41,439 nucleotides of DNA from Lachnospiraceae bacterium (GCA_022510525.1 JAFLTH010000021.1:1-41439); one strand, 5' to 3'. Shown: positions 33,857-41,439, counted from the first letter of the stretch. Program-made: numbers and translations. Notes: generated by a model not told the origin, from the sequence alone.

Positions 33857-35188
33857 ATGCCAAAAGTCACAATCGTAATCCCTGTCTTGAATGTCCGGCC
33901 CTACATAGAAGAGTGTCTTGACAGTGTAGTAAACCAGACCCTCACTGATATTGAGATTTTCTGTGTGGATGCGGGTTCGACAGACGGGACGCTGGAGATT
34001 GAGCAGGAATATGCCCGAAAGGATTCCAGAATTACAATACTTGACGATTCGGCGCACAGCACAGGGTATGCCAAGAATCTCGGATTTCAGCTTGCGCATA
34101 GTAAATATGTGGCAATCGTAGAGTCAGATGACTACATTGCCTTGGATATGATGGAGAAGCTGTACGATACGGCGGAGAAATATGAACTTGACATGGTGAA
34201 AGGTAACTACAGATCCTTTCTCGGAGAGGGAGAGTCACGGTTATTTGCAGACAAGGCAGTCTCTCTGAATCGGGAAGATTACGGGAAGGTGATTAATCCG
34301 CAGTCTGACAACCGTTTTTTCGGATGGGACATGTATACATGGACAGGGTTGTATAGGAAATCGTTTCTGGACACATATCATATCAGGCACAATGAGTCAA
34401 AAGGTGCCGCCTTTCAGGATGTTGGCTTCTGGTTTCAGACATTCTGCTATGCAGAGCGTGTTTATCTGATGACGGATTATTTTTATCATTACAGACGGGA
34501 CAATCCTAATGCATCAGTCAAGAATCCGAACCGGACGTTTATCATGTGTGATGAATACAAATTTGTAAAGGATGTCATTTCCAAAGATGAGCAGACTTGG
34601 AACAGAGTATTGCCCGCCTATTATCATGAACTGTTCCGTAGCTATTTTGTGACTTATGAGCGTCTTGCAGAGCAGTTGAAACCGGATTTTGCCAAGCGCT
34701 TTTATATGGAGATGAGGGAAGGATACGAGCAGGGACATGTACACCGGGAATTGTTTGACAGTTATGAGTTGGCATATCTGGATGTCCTGCTAGAATCAAA
34801 GCAAAAGTTTATGGACAGGCTTGCGGACCAGAAGCAGAGTGCAGGGCAAAAGCGGCAGGAGTTGTATGAACGAATTAAGGATCATGAGAACTGCATTATT
34901 TTCTCAGCGGGAAGTCATGGGAGTAATCTGCAGATTATGCTTAAGCAATACTTTGATAAGGATGCGGCAGCATTTTGTGATAACAGCCCGGAGAAAAACG
35001 GTAAAATCATCAATGGAGTCAGAATTTTTAGTCTCGATGAGGCAATGCAGAATTATCCCGATGCGGTTTATCTGATTGCAAATAAAAAATACGGAGCGGA
35101 AATATGTAAACAATTGTCTCACAGTGGGGTAGAAGAAGCACGCATTATCCACTGCAGGGTAGAGGAATTGATTGACGGATTTCTTTAG
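33857..35188 (+). CDS. GT2 glycosyltransferase with C-terminal Rossmann-like module
   Basis: The GT-A domain opens VTIVIPVLNVRPYIEECLDS, then FCVDAGSTDGTLEI, and the donor site IVESDDYIALDMMEKLYD near residue 95. GAAFQDVGFWFQTF and YRRDNPNASV align with the genes at 3936 and 29444. Residues about 346-436 carry the module, CIIFSAGSHGSNLQIMLKQ, FCDNSPEKNGKIINGVRI; the usual glycine loop starts SAG rather than GxG. The gene is GC-richer than the block to its left and resembles the right-flank genes in base use. It ends 20 bases before the FAD enzyme. Confidence 0.88.
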   Translation: MPKVTIVIPVLNVRPYIEECLDSVVNQTLTDIEIFCVDAGSTDGTLEIEQEYARKDSRITILDDSAHSTGYAKNLGFQLAHSKYVAIVESDDYIALDMMEKLYDTAEKYELDMVKGNYRSFLGEGESRLFADKAVSLNREDYGKVINPQSDNRFFGWDMYTWTGLYRKSFLDTYHIRHNESKGAAFQDVGFWFQTFCYAERVYLMTDYFYHYRRDNPNASVKNPNRTFIMCDEYKFVKDVISKDEQTWNRVLPAYYHELFRSYFVTYERLAEQLKPDFAKRFYMEMREGYEQGHVHRELFDSYELAYLDVLLESKQKFMDRLADQKQSAGQKRQELYERIKDHENCIIFSAGSHGSNLQIMLKQYFDKDAAAFCDNSPEKNGKIINGVRIFSLDEAMQNYPDAVYLIANKKYGAEICKQLSHSGVEEARIIHCRVEELIDGFL

Positions 35189-35208
35189 AAAGGAGTAAAT
35201 TCATTGAT

Positions 35209-36516
35209 ATGAAACTGGCAATTTTAGGAGGCGGTCTTGCTGCCATCAGTCTTGCATATTTTTTGCAGGATGATGAGCGGATCGAGGAAATCACGATATT
35301 TGAAAAAGAGGATGCCATAGGCGGATTGTGCCGCAGTATCCGCAAGGACGGTTATACCTATGATATCGGTCCGCACATTCTCTTTTCAAAGGATAAGGAA
35401 ATGCTTAACCTGATGCTTGAGGTGACGCCGGAGACGAATAAGCTGAGACGTTCCAATCAGATCATTCATAAAGGGAAATATGTGCAGTATCCGTTTGAGA
35501 ATGACCTTTCCAAACTGCCGGCTGAGGATTTGAATTATGCAGTGACAGCGTTTCAGAACAATCCATATGAGAATTATGAGGCGCAGAACATGCTGCAGTT
35601 CTTCCTGAAGACTTTCGGGGAAGGCATTACAAACCTTTATTTAAGGCCATATAATGAGAAAATCTGGAAACATGATCCTTCCTTTATGGATACGCAGATG
35701 GTGGAGCGTATTCCAAAGCCGACGGATGAGGAAATTATGCGCAGCGCTGCAGGCGAAACGGTGGACGGTTATGTGCATCAGCTTTATTTTGATTTTCCCA
35801 AAGAGGGCGGTATCGAGGCAGTTGTCAGGGGATTTGCCGACAGGCTGGGTGAGAAGTGTAAGGTGATGCTAAACCAAGAGCTGCTTGAAGTTGACAGGGG
35901 CAGCCAAGGATATAAAATAAAAAGTACGGAAGCAGAGTATCTGTTTGACAAAATAGTATCGACAATTCCTGTGCAGGAATTGACAAGTATCTATAAGGAT
36001 GCTGCACATGAAATAGGAGAGTATGTACAGGATTTAAAATATAATTCTATTATCATTGCTTTTGTAAAGACAAAGAAGGATCTAAGCGGCGCTAATTTTG
36101 CTTTTATGACGGCTGATAAAAATATACTTTTTCATAGAATATCCAAGATGGATTTCCTGGGTGATGCATATAAAAGTGATGGCGCGACATACATGGTGGA
36201 GGTGACTTTCCGGCAGAAGGACTGGATAGACCGGCTTTCGGAAGCGGAACTGAAGCAAAAGATTACAGAGGGTCTGGAAGCGATTCAATTTATAGACGGT
36301 CCGGAGGAAGCGGAATTTATCAATATTACCAAGACGCAGTATGCCTATGTGATCTATGACCTGAACCACAAGAAAAATATGGAAGCTGTCCGGGCTTATT
36401 ACAGCTCGCAGGGTGTGTATCTGAACGGACGCTTTGGAAATTTTGAATACTGGAATATGGACAAGGTGCTGCGGGAGAGTAAGAAGCTTGCAGACACGTT
36501 TTTGGAGGAGAACTAA
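35209..36516 (+). CDS. FAD-dependent oxidoreductase, UDP-galactopyranose mutase/PPOX-like
   Basis: The N-terminus LAILGGGLAAISLAYFLQDD is an FAD-binding dinucleotide fold, followed by IFEKEDAIGGLCRSI and YTYDIGPHILFS, which resembles the GPHI stretch of UDP-galactopyranose mutase. IVSTIPVQELTSI and LNGRFGNFEYWNMD near the C-terminus are typical of the wider amine-oxidase and mutase family. At 435 residues it is longer than a classic mutase. In this heptose setting a pyranose-furanose mutase or an NDP-sugar oxidoreductase is plausible; a porphyrin or carotenoid role is not supported by the neighbours. Substrate not established. AAAGGAG precedes the ATG at a rather long distance. Confidence 0.7.
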   Translation: MKLAILGGGLAAISLAYFLQDDERIEEITIFEKEDAIGGLCRSIRKDGYTYDIGPHILFSKDKEMLNLMLEVTPETNKLRRSNQIIHKGKYVQYPFENDLSKLPAEDLNYAVTAFQNNPYENYEAQNMLQFFLKTFGEGITNLYLRPYNEKIWKHDPSFMDTQMVERIPKPTDEEIMRSAAGETVDGYVHQLYFDFPKEGGIEAVVRGFADRLGEKCKVMLNQELLEVDRGSQGYKIKSTEAEYLFDKIVSTIPVQELTSIYKDAAHEIGEYVQDLKYNSIIIAFVKTKKDLSGANFAFMTADKNILFHRISKMDFLGDAYKSDGATYMVEVTFRQKDWIDRLSEAELKQKITEGLEAIQFIDGPEEAEFINITKTQYAYVIYDLNHKKNMEAVRAYYSSQGVYLNGRFGNFEYWNMDKVLRESKKLADTFLEEN

Positions 36517-36520
36517 GGAT

Positions 36521-37507
36521 ATGATAATCACAAAAACCCCTTTCCGCATCAGTTTTGCCGGAGGCGGAAGCGATATGGCGGACTTTTACAGGGAACATGG
36601 CGGCTGTGTTCTAAGTACAAGTATCAACAGATATATGTATCTGAGCCTGCACCCATACTTTGACAGCAAGAAGACTGCCCTGAAATATTCACAGACGGAG
36701 ATCGTAGACGATTTGAATGAAATAAACCACACGATTTTCCGCTGTGTGCTGAATGACAAGGCAATTGAAGGTGTGGAAATCAGCAGTACAGCCGATGTGC
36801 CAAGCGGCACAGGGCTTGGTTCGTCAAGCTCCTTCACAGTCGGACTGCTTCATACATTATACTGTTATAAAGGCAAATACATATCAAAGGCCAAGTTGGC
36901 GGAGGAAGCCTGTAAAGTTGAGATTGAAAAGATTGGCAATCCCATCGGCAAGCAGGATCAGTATGCGGCGGCATTTGGGGGCTTAAATTATATCACATTC
37001 CATCAGGACGACACCGTATCGGTAGAGCCTGTTATAGCAAAGTCAGAAACCATTCGCGATCTGCAGGAGAATCTTGTGATGTTCTATACGGGGATCACGC
37101 ATGATGCGAATGCAATACTCGCTGAGCAGAAAAAGAATATTTCGCAGGAAGAAAAGACGAAGAATCTGATACAGATGTGCCGGCTTGCGCGGGATATGAA
37201 GCATTCTCTTGAGAATAATGAGCTTTCTGATTTCGGGGCTATTTTAAATGAAGGATGGCAGCGCAAGAGGGAACTGGCAGGCGGCATATCCAGTCCTAAG
37301 ATTGATGAGTTGTATGAAACAGCCCTTCGAAACGGAGCTGAAGGCGGAAAACTGCTTGGAGCGGGCGGAGGCGGATTTTTACTTTTCTATTGTCCGAAGG
37401 AGAAACAGGAACGTTTGAAGAATCAGCTGCGCTTGAAAGTTTTTCCTTTCTCATTTGAGCATGATGGAAGCTCCGTGGTATATATCGGTGACAAATATTG
37501 GGATTAG
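36521..37507 (+). CDS. hddA: D-glycero-alpha-D-manno-heptose 7-phosphate kinase (HddA-like GHMP kinase)
   Basis: The 328-residue GHMP kinase begins IITKTPFRISFAGGGSDMAD, the signature of heptose-7-phosphate kinases. It has the ATP loop DVPSGTGLGSSSSFTVGLLH near residue 93 and the C-terminal GGKLLGAGGGGFLLFY. It would phosphorylate C1 of D-glycero-D-manno-heptose 7-phosphate. The ATG at 36521, four bases after the previous stop with GGAGGAG upstream, begins exactly at the family's normal N-terminus; a longer frame upstream is not needed. GmhA and the HddC-GmhB fusion follow in the same operon, which supports the assignment. Confidence 0.88.
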   Translation: MIITKTPFRISFAGGGSDMADFYREHGGCVLSTSINRYMYLSLHPYFDSKKTALKYSQTEIVDDLNEINHTIFRCVLNDKAIEGVEISSTADVPSGTGLGSSSSFTVGLLHTLYCYKGKYISKAKLAEEACKVEIEKIGNPIGKQDQYAAAFGGLNYITFHQDDTVSVEPVIAKSETIRDLQENLVMFYTGITHDANAILAEQKKNISQEEKTKNLIQMCRLARDMKHSLENNELSDFGAILNEGWQRKRELAGGISSPKIDELYETALRNGAEGGKLLGAGGGGFLLFYCPKEKQERLKNQLRLKVFPFSFEHDGSSVVYIGDKYWD

Positions 37508-37527
37508 CTTAAATTGGAGGTTTAAGG

Positions 37528-38481
37528 ATGAAGACAATGGTGATTGGCGGTGCGGGTTTTATCGGGAGTCATTTATGTGATGCACTGCTTGCAGAAGGAC
37601 ATGAGGTTATTTGCGTAGACAATTTCTCACTTGGAACAAAAGAGAATATCGGACATTTGCAGGGGAAGGAAAAGTTCACCTTATGTGAAGCGGATGCGGC
37701 GGATAAAGAAGCATTGGATGGGATTTTTGAGAGGACGCAGCCGGAGACTGTTTATCATCTGGCGGCAAATTCGGACATACAGGCAAGCGCGGTTAATCCT
37801 GATGTGGAGTACAGGAATACTTATACAACTACTTATAACGTGCTTTACTGTATGAGAAAATATGGCGTAAAGAGGTTGTTTTTTGCTTCGACTTCTGCTG
37901 TTTACGGAGACAAGCGGGATGTGCTTTTGGACGAGAACACGCCAAATCTTTCCCCGATTTCCTATTACGGTGCGGCGAAACTGGGAAGCGAAGCATTGAT
38001 CAGTGCTTTTACATATATGAATGATATGCGTTCGCTTGTATTCCGTTTCCCAAATGTGATCGGTCCCAGGCTGACACACGGGGTTATATTTGATTTTATA
38101 AAGAAACTGCAAAAAGACTGTTCGCAGCTCGAAATACTGGGAGACGGCAGGCAAACGAAACCATATATTTATGTGACCGATTTGGTGAATGCCATTGTCA
38201 GTTTTACTTCATCTGATGGTGAAAAAGTGACCGGAGTGGAGCTTTATAATCTCGGTGTTGACGGGGAAACCAGTGTGACGCATATTGCGGATATTCTCTG
38301 CGAGGAAATGGGATTGCAGGCTGTGCAGTATCATTACACGGGCGGTGAAGGCGGATGGAAAGGAGATGTGCCGCGCTTCCGGTACTGTATTGATAAGATA
38401 CACAGTGCAGGATGGAAGGCGGAGTGTACGTCGGATGAGGCGGTAAGAAAAACGGTACGGGAAGTTTTGAACATACACTGA
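37528..38481 (+). CDS. NAD-dependent NDP-sugar epimerase (extended SDR)
   Basis: The 317-residue protein has the Rossmann loop MVIGGAGFIGSHLCDALLA, then VYHLAANSDIQAS, FFASTSAVYGDKRDVLLDE and the catalytic SYYGAAKLGSE with Tyr-x3-Lys. RFPNVIGPRLTHGV is a typical substrate-region stretch. The S-T-S before VYG fits an epimerase better than a 4,6-dehydratase, which would have an Asp-Glu pair there. Lying between the heptose kinase and the heptose nucleotidyltransferase, it probably acts on an NDP-heptose or related sugar. GGAGG and GG before the ATG give a strong ribosome site. Confidence 0.83.
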   Translation: MKTMVIGGAGFIGSHLCDALLAEGHEVICVDNFSLGTKENIGHLQGKEKFTLCEADAADKEALDGIFERTQPETVYHLAANSDIQASAVNPDVEYRNTYTTTYNVLYCMRKYGVKRLFFASTSAVYGDKRDVLLDENTPNLSPISYYGAAKLGSEALISAFTYMNDMRSLVFRFPNVIGPRLTHGVIFDFIKKLQKDCSQLEILGDGRQTKPYIYVTDLVNAIVSFTSSDGEKVTGVELYNLGVDGETSVTHIADILCEEMGLQAVQYHYTGGEGGWKGDVPRFRYCIDKIHSAGWKAECTSDEAVRKTVREVLNIH

Positions 38482-38515
38482 AACTGTAAATATTAAGAAG
38501 GTAAAGGATCAGTAT

Positions 38516-39748
38516 ATGCTGGAAAAATATGTAGCAGTCATACAGGCGGGTGGGAAAGGGACCAGAATGGAATCGCTGACAAAGGGTGAGATTCCCAAGC
38601 CGCTGTTGGAAATCAACGGTAAGACGATGATAGAATGGCAGATTGAAAATGCCGGAAAATACGGTATTCAGGAATTTGTACTTATTGTTGGGCATCTGGG
38701 TGAGAAGATAAAAGAATACTTTCAGGATGGTGCAAAGCTGGGAATACATCTTACCTACATAGAAGAAAAAGAGCCGCTTGGTTCGGCAGGATCACTGTAC
38801 TATCTAAAGAATAAGTTGCATAATGATAACTTTATACTGATCTTTGGCGATGTGATGTTTGATATGGACCTGGAACGCATGGTACACTTTCATGAAAGGC
38901 ACAACGCCTTTGCGACACTTGCGGTACACCCCAATACACATCCCTATGATTCTGATTTGGTCATGATGAACGATGAGGGACAGGTAACAGGTTTTGACGC
39001 AAAGACGAATGACAGGACATACTGGTATAGAAATCTTGTTAATGCAGGAATCTACGTATTGTCAGACCGGCTGATCGCGGGTTTAGCGGAACCGCAGAAA
39101 CTCGACCTGGAAAAAGACTTGATTTTTCCTGCTATCACATCAGGGAAAGTATATGGATATCAGACAACAGAATATATAAGGGATGCAGGTACACCGGACA
39201 GGTTCCATGAAGTCGGCATGGAGCAGAAGAATGGCCTCTGGGAAATGAAAAATCTTAAAAAAAAGCAAAAATGTATCTTCATTGACGGGGATGGCACATT
39301 GAATGTTTATAAAGGGCTGATTGCTGATATTGATGCATTTGAACTGGAAAAAGGAGCGGCGGAGGCAGTCGGACTCATAAACAGGAGCGGTTATCTTGTC
39401 ATCGTGGCGACGAACCAGCCTGTAGTGTCAAGAGGAGTGTGCGAAATATCTGATGTAGAGCATATCCATAGGAAAATGGAAGTGCTTTTAGGCAGGCAGG
39501 GGGCATATGTTGACGATACCGGAATGATAATGCAGATGGCAGCAAAGCATAACATAGACCTGTCAGAGTCCTATATGATAGGTGACAGCACTGTAGACAT
39601 TCAGACAGGAATCAATGCGGGATTAAAAACAGTTCTGGTAAAAACAGGACAGGCAGGTACGGATAGGAAATATGATGTAAAGGCGGATTTTGAGGCGGAC
39701 AATATACAGGAGGCCGTAAAACTTATTCTGGAAAAAGAGGGGATATAA
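38516..39748 (+). CDS. hddC: HddC-type nucleotidyltransferase fused to a GmhB-type HAD domain lacking its zinc loop
   Basis: Residues 1 to about 235 are a nucleotidyltransferase, AVIQAGGKGTRMESLTKGEI, with FGDVMFD as metal site. From about residue 255 a GmhB-like HAD domain follows, CIFIDGDGTLNVYKG and VATNQPVVSRGVCEI. After QGAYVDD the sequence jumps to TGMIMQMAAKHNIDLSESYM and IGDSTVDIQTG. The Cys/His zinc loop and the conserved CRKPK segment (HAD motif III lysine) are missing, compared with the intact copy at 11511. The phosphatase half is therefore probably inactive, and the HAD domain at 11511 may supply that step. The first half should make NDP-heptose, probably GDP-linked. Confidence 0.8.
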   Translation: MLEKYVAVIQAGGKGTRMESLTKGEIPKPLLEINGKTMIEWQIENAGKYGIQEFVLIVGHLGEKIKEYFQDGAKLGIHLTYIEEKEPLGSAGSLYYLKNKLHNDNFILIFGDVMFDMDLERMVHFHERHNAFATLAVHPNTHPYDSDLVMMNDEGQVTGFDAKTNDRTYWYRNLVNAGIYVLSDRLIAGLAEPQKLDLEKDLIFPAITSGKVYGYQTTEYIRDAGTPDRFHEVGMEQKNGLWEMKNLKKKQKCIFIDGDGTLNVYKGLIADIDAFELEKGAAEAVGLINRSGYLVIVATNQPVVSRGVCEISDVEHIHRKMEVLLGRQGAYVDDTGMIMQMAAKHNIDLSESYMIGDSTVDIQTGINAGLKTVLVKTGQAGTDRKYDVKADFEADNIQEAVKLILEKEGI

Positions 39749-39751
39749 TAA

Positions 39752-40324
39752 ATGACGGATTATACAGAACAAATCGCGAATTATTTGGAGATGGAGAAGA
39801 AAGTGCTGGAAAACCTGCCTAAAGAAGACATCAGCACGGTTATGAATGTTTTGGAAACGGCGAGACTTAACCGAAACAGAATCTTTATCTGTGGAAATGG
39901 AGGCAGTGCATCAACCGCATCACATTATGAATGTGACTTTAATAAAGGCGTGAGCTATGACCAAGATATCAAATATGATTTTGAGTGTTTAAGTGACAAT
40001 GTTCCGATGATGATGGCAATTGCAAATGATATCGGATATGATGATATTTTTGTGGTTCCGCTCCGGAACAAACTGAATAAGGGTGACGTGGTGATCGGAA
40101 TTTCGGGGAGCGGTAATTCTGAAAATGTAGTAAGGGCACTTGCCTATGCCAATGAAACGGGTGCTGAAACCATTGCAATCTGTGGTTACAGTGGAGGCAA
40201 AATAAAAGAACTTGCGAAGTATAATATTCATGTAAAAATTGACAACATGCAGATTGTGGAGGATGTGCACCTGATGCTGGATCATTTGATGATGTATATC
40301 CTGTCAGGGGGTCGGGGCTGCTGA
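39752..40324 (+). CDS. gmhA: Sedoheptulose 7-phosphate isomerase (GmhA-like SIS protein)
   Basis: The 190-residue SIS-domain protein has IFICGNGGSASTASHYECDF near residue 46, GDVVIGISGSGNSENVVRAL near 110, and a C-terminal QIVEDVHLMLDHLMMY with the histidine expected of GmhA. It would isomerise sedoheptulose 7-phosphate to D-glycero-D-manno-heptose 7-phosphate, the first step of heptose activation. It sits directly after the HddC-GmhB fusion with GAGGGGA as ribosome site, and its stop overlaps the next ATG by one base. Length and motifs are normal. Confidence 0.9.
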   Translation: MTDYTEQIANYLEMEKKVLENLPKEDISTVMNVLETARLNRNRIFICGNGGSASTASHYECDFNKGVSYDQDIKYDFECLSDNVPMMMAIANDIGYDDIFVVPLRNKLNKGDVVIGISGSGNSENVVRALAYANETGAETIAICGYSGGKIKELAKYNIHVKIDNMQIVEDVHLMLDHLMMYILSGGRGC

Positions 40325-41298
40325 TGAACAGTTATCTTATTACAGGTGCAACAGGCTATATAGGCTCCATGCTGGTAAAACACATAAATGAAACAGACGA
40401 AAATGCGAGCATAACAGCCTTGGTGCGCAACAGATCCAAAGCAGAAAATATGCTGCCGCATGGGGTGGAGATTATAGAGTCGGATCTATGTGACAGGCGG
40501 TGTGAAGAACGGCTGACAGAAGCAGGAATCAGAGCAGACTATATCATCCACTGCGCTTCCGTCACTGCGTCTGCCGAGATGATATCCCGTCCCGTGGAGG
40601 TGACGGAGAGCATTGTCAACATGACACAGAATATATTGGGGTTCGCAAGGCACAACCGGGTCAAAAGCATGGTGTACCTCTCCAGCATGGAGGTGTATGG
40701 AAGCATCAGCAATGTGGACGGGCATCGCATAACGGAGGAAGAAGTTTCGCGAGGGGAAGTGGAATTACTGGCCTCCCGCAGCTGCTATCCTTTAGGTAAA
40801 CGTATGGCAGAAAATATCTGCTATTCTTATTATACAGAATATGGCATTCCGGTTAAAATTGCCCGACTTGCGCAGACTTTCGGGGAAGGAGTTCTGCCAT
40901 CGGATAAACGCGTTTTTGCCCAATTTGCTAAAGCAGTCAAAGAGAACAAAGATATTGTGCTTCATACACAGGGGCGTTCCATGGGAAATTACTGTGGGAT
41001 TCATGATGCCATATCGGGAATTATGACTATTCTGGAAAAAGGGGTAAACGGAGAAGCCTACAATGTGGTAAATGAGGCCAACACTATGGAAATCCGACAG
41101 ATGGCAGAGTTTGTGGCAAACACAATAGCGAGGGGCAAAATAAAGGTGGTATATGATGTAGCAGAGAATAACCAATATGGTTATGCAGCCGACACGTCGC
41201 TTCGTCTGTCAGGCGGAAAACTCGTGTCCTTGGGGTGGGAGCCTAAGGAGGATTTGGGGGATATGTACGCCCAACTCATTATGGGCAGCGCCGGGTGA
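40324..41298 (+). CDS. NAD-dependent epimerase/dehydratase (extended SDR)
   Basis: The 324-residue protein opens YLITGATGYIGSMLVKHIN. It has MVYLSSMEVYGSISNVDG and the catalytic SRSCYPLGKRMAENICYSYY with Tyr-x3-Lys, then ARLAQTFGEGV. The S-M-E before VYG keeps the glutamate seen in 4,6-dehydratase and UDP-glucuronate decarboxylase-like enzymes, so either a dehydratase or an epimerase is possible. It is translationally coupled to gmhA (TGATG), suggesting an NDP-heptose or related substrate. It is the last complete gene; no terminator with a T run is visible after it. Confidence 0.8.
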   Translation: MNSYLITGATGYIGSMLVKHINETDENASITALVRNRSKAENMLPHGVEIIESDLCDRRCEERLTEAGIRADYIIHCASVTASAEMISRPVEVTESIVNMTQNILGFARHNRVKSMVYLSSMEVYGSISNVDGHRITEEEVSRGEVELLASRSCYPLGKRMAENICYSYYTEYGIPVKIARLAQTFGEGVLPSDKRVFAQFAKAVKENKDIVLHTQGRSMGNYCGIHDAISGIMTILEKGVNGEAYNVVNEANTMEIRQMAEFVANTIARGKIKVVYDVAENNQYGYAADTSLRLSGGKLVSLGWEPKEDLGDMYAQLIMGSAG

Positions 41299-41364
41299 AA
41301 CAACCCTTGCATCTTCCCACGATTTGTTATATGATAATCCTATATTTTCATAAGAGCTTGTTGG

Positions 41365-41383
41365 GATGCATAGCATATGCATC
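41365..41383. repeat. Short perfect inverted repeat before the last gene
   Basis: GATGCAT (41365-41371) and ATGCATC (41377-41383) flank AGCAT. It lies about 35 bases upstream of the start codon at 41419 and could be an operator or chance. Confidence 0.4.
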
Positions 41384-41418
41384 GGACGGAGATAATTAAA
41401 CTCTTGGAGGTATCTGCA

Positions 41419-41439
41419 ATGAGTGAGACATATGTGGAG
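41419..41439 (+). CDS. 5' end of the next gene, product unknown (partial)
   Basis: GGAGG at 41406-41410 is followed eight bases later by an ATG that opens MSETYVE and runs off the right edge. The 120-base gap before it and the loss of tight coupling suggest the end of the operon or a new unit. Seven residues are too few to identify the product. Confidence 0.55.

Noticed and set aside
36434..36520. Earlier start of the HddA-like kinase inside the preceding gene
   Set aside because: The extra 29 residues have no family similarity, and the ATG at 36521 begins exactly at the conserved N-terminus with a GGAGGAG site upstream.
41293..41306. Terminator after the last SDR gene (GGGT/ACCC)
   Set aside because: The stem has only four pairs and no T run follows.
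1..41439. CRISPR arrays, tRNA or rRNA genes, insertion sequences, phage genes
   Set aside because: I looked for direct repeat-spacer patterns, transposase or integrase motifs and tRNA-like cloverleafs and saw none; mobility is inferred only from gene fragments and base composition.

Overview
The window looks like one long, single-direction glycan biosynthesis locus from a low-GC Gram-positive bacterium, most likely a Clostridia/Lachnospiraceae member. That placement is inferred from AGGAGG-type ribosome sites, occasional GTG/TTG starts, CDP-glycerol-type transferases and protein style; no rRNA or tRNA is present to prove it. From about 510 to 41298 every credible gene is on the + strand, with gaps of a few bases to about 125 bases and many ATGA-type overlaps, so it is probably one or a few very long transcription units. 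The left edge holds the start of a divergent minus-strand gene with a near-consensus promoter. The right edge holds the first codons of another + strand gene.

Layout. (1) 120-509: leader with candidate promoters and a terminator-like hairpin. (2) 510-5243: TarI/IspD-type cytidylyltransferase, a CDP-glycerol glycerophosphotransferase-like protein, a DXD glycosyltransferase and a GT2 enzyme. (3) 5362-12692: a mosaic of AT-rich cassettes (WcbI-like enzyme; sugar C-methyltransferase; TylF-like methyltransferase broken by a stop) among radical SAM, RmlC-like, SDR and nucleotidyltransferase-phosphatase genes, with recognisable gene fragments at the joins. (4) 12707-26912: AT-rich block with an SGNH-like/citrate-lyase-ligase-like fusion, a seven-bladed beta-propeller-like protein, GT2 and GT4 glycosyltransferases, two methyltransferases and a second radical SAM enzyme. 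(5) 27009-35188: GT2, FkbM, GT2, acetyltransferase, two class I methyltransferases and another GT2. (6) 35209-41298: GC-richer flank with an FAD mutase-like enzyme and the manno-heptose nucleotide pathway (HddA, HddC-GmhB fusion, GmhA) plus two SDR enzymes.

How it works together (inference). GmhA, HddA, GmhB and HddC activities would turn sedoheptulose 7-phosphate into a nucleotide-activated D-glycero-D-manno-heptose. RmlC-like, SDR and FAD enzymes would remodel NDP-sugars, eight or so glycosyltransferases would assemble them, and seven methyltransferases, an acetyltransferase and a WcbI-like enzyme would decorate the product. The cytidylyltransferase and TagF-like protein suggest a polyol-phosphate substituent. 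No flippase, polymerase, ABC exporter or membrane-bound priming transferase is visible, so the glycan is either exported by genes outside the window or built on a cytoplasmic protein acceptor.

The most striking feature is a Rossmann-like module of about 90 residues that I count sixteen times. It is fused to either end of glycosyltransferases, methyltransferases, a radical SAM enzyme, an acetyltransferase and a WcbI-like enzyme, and occurs once nearly alone. Together with the recombination scars this suggests a modular, rapidly reshuffled decoration system.
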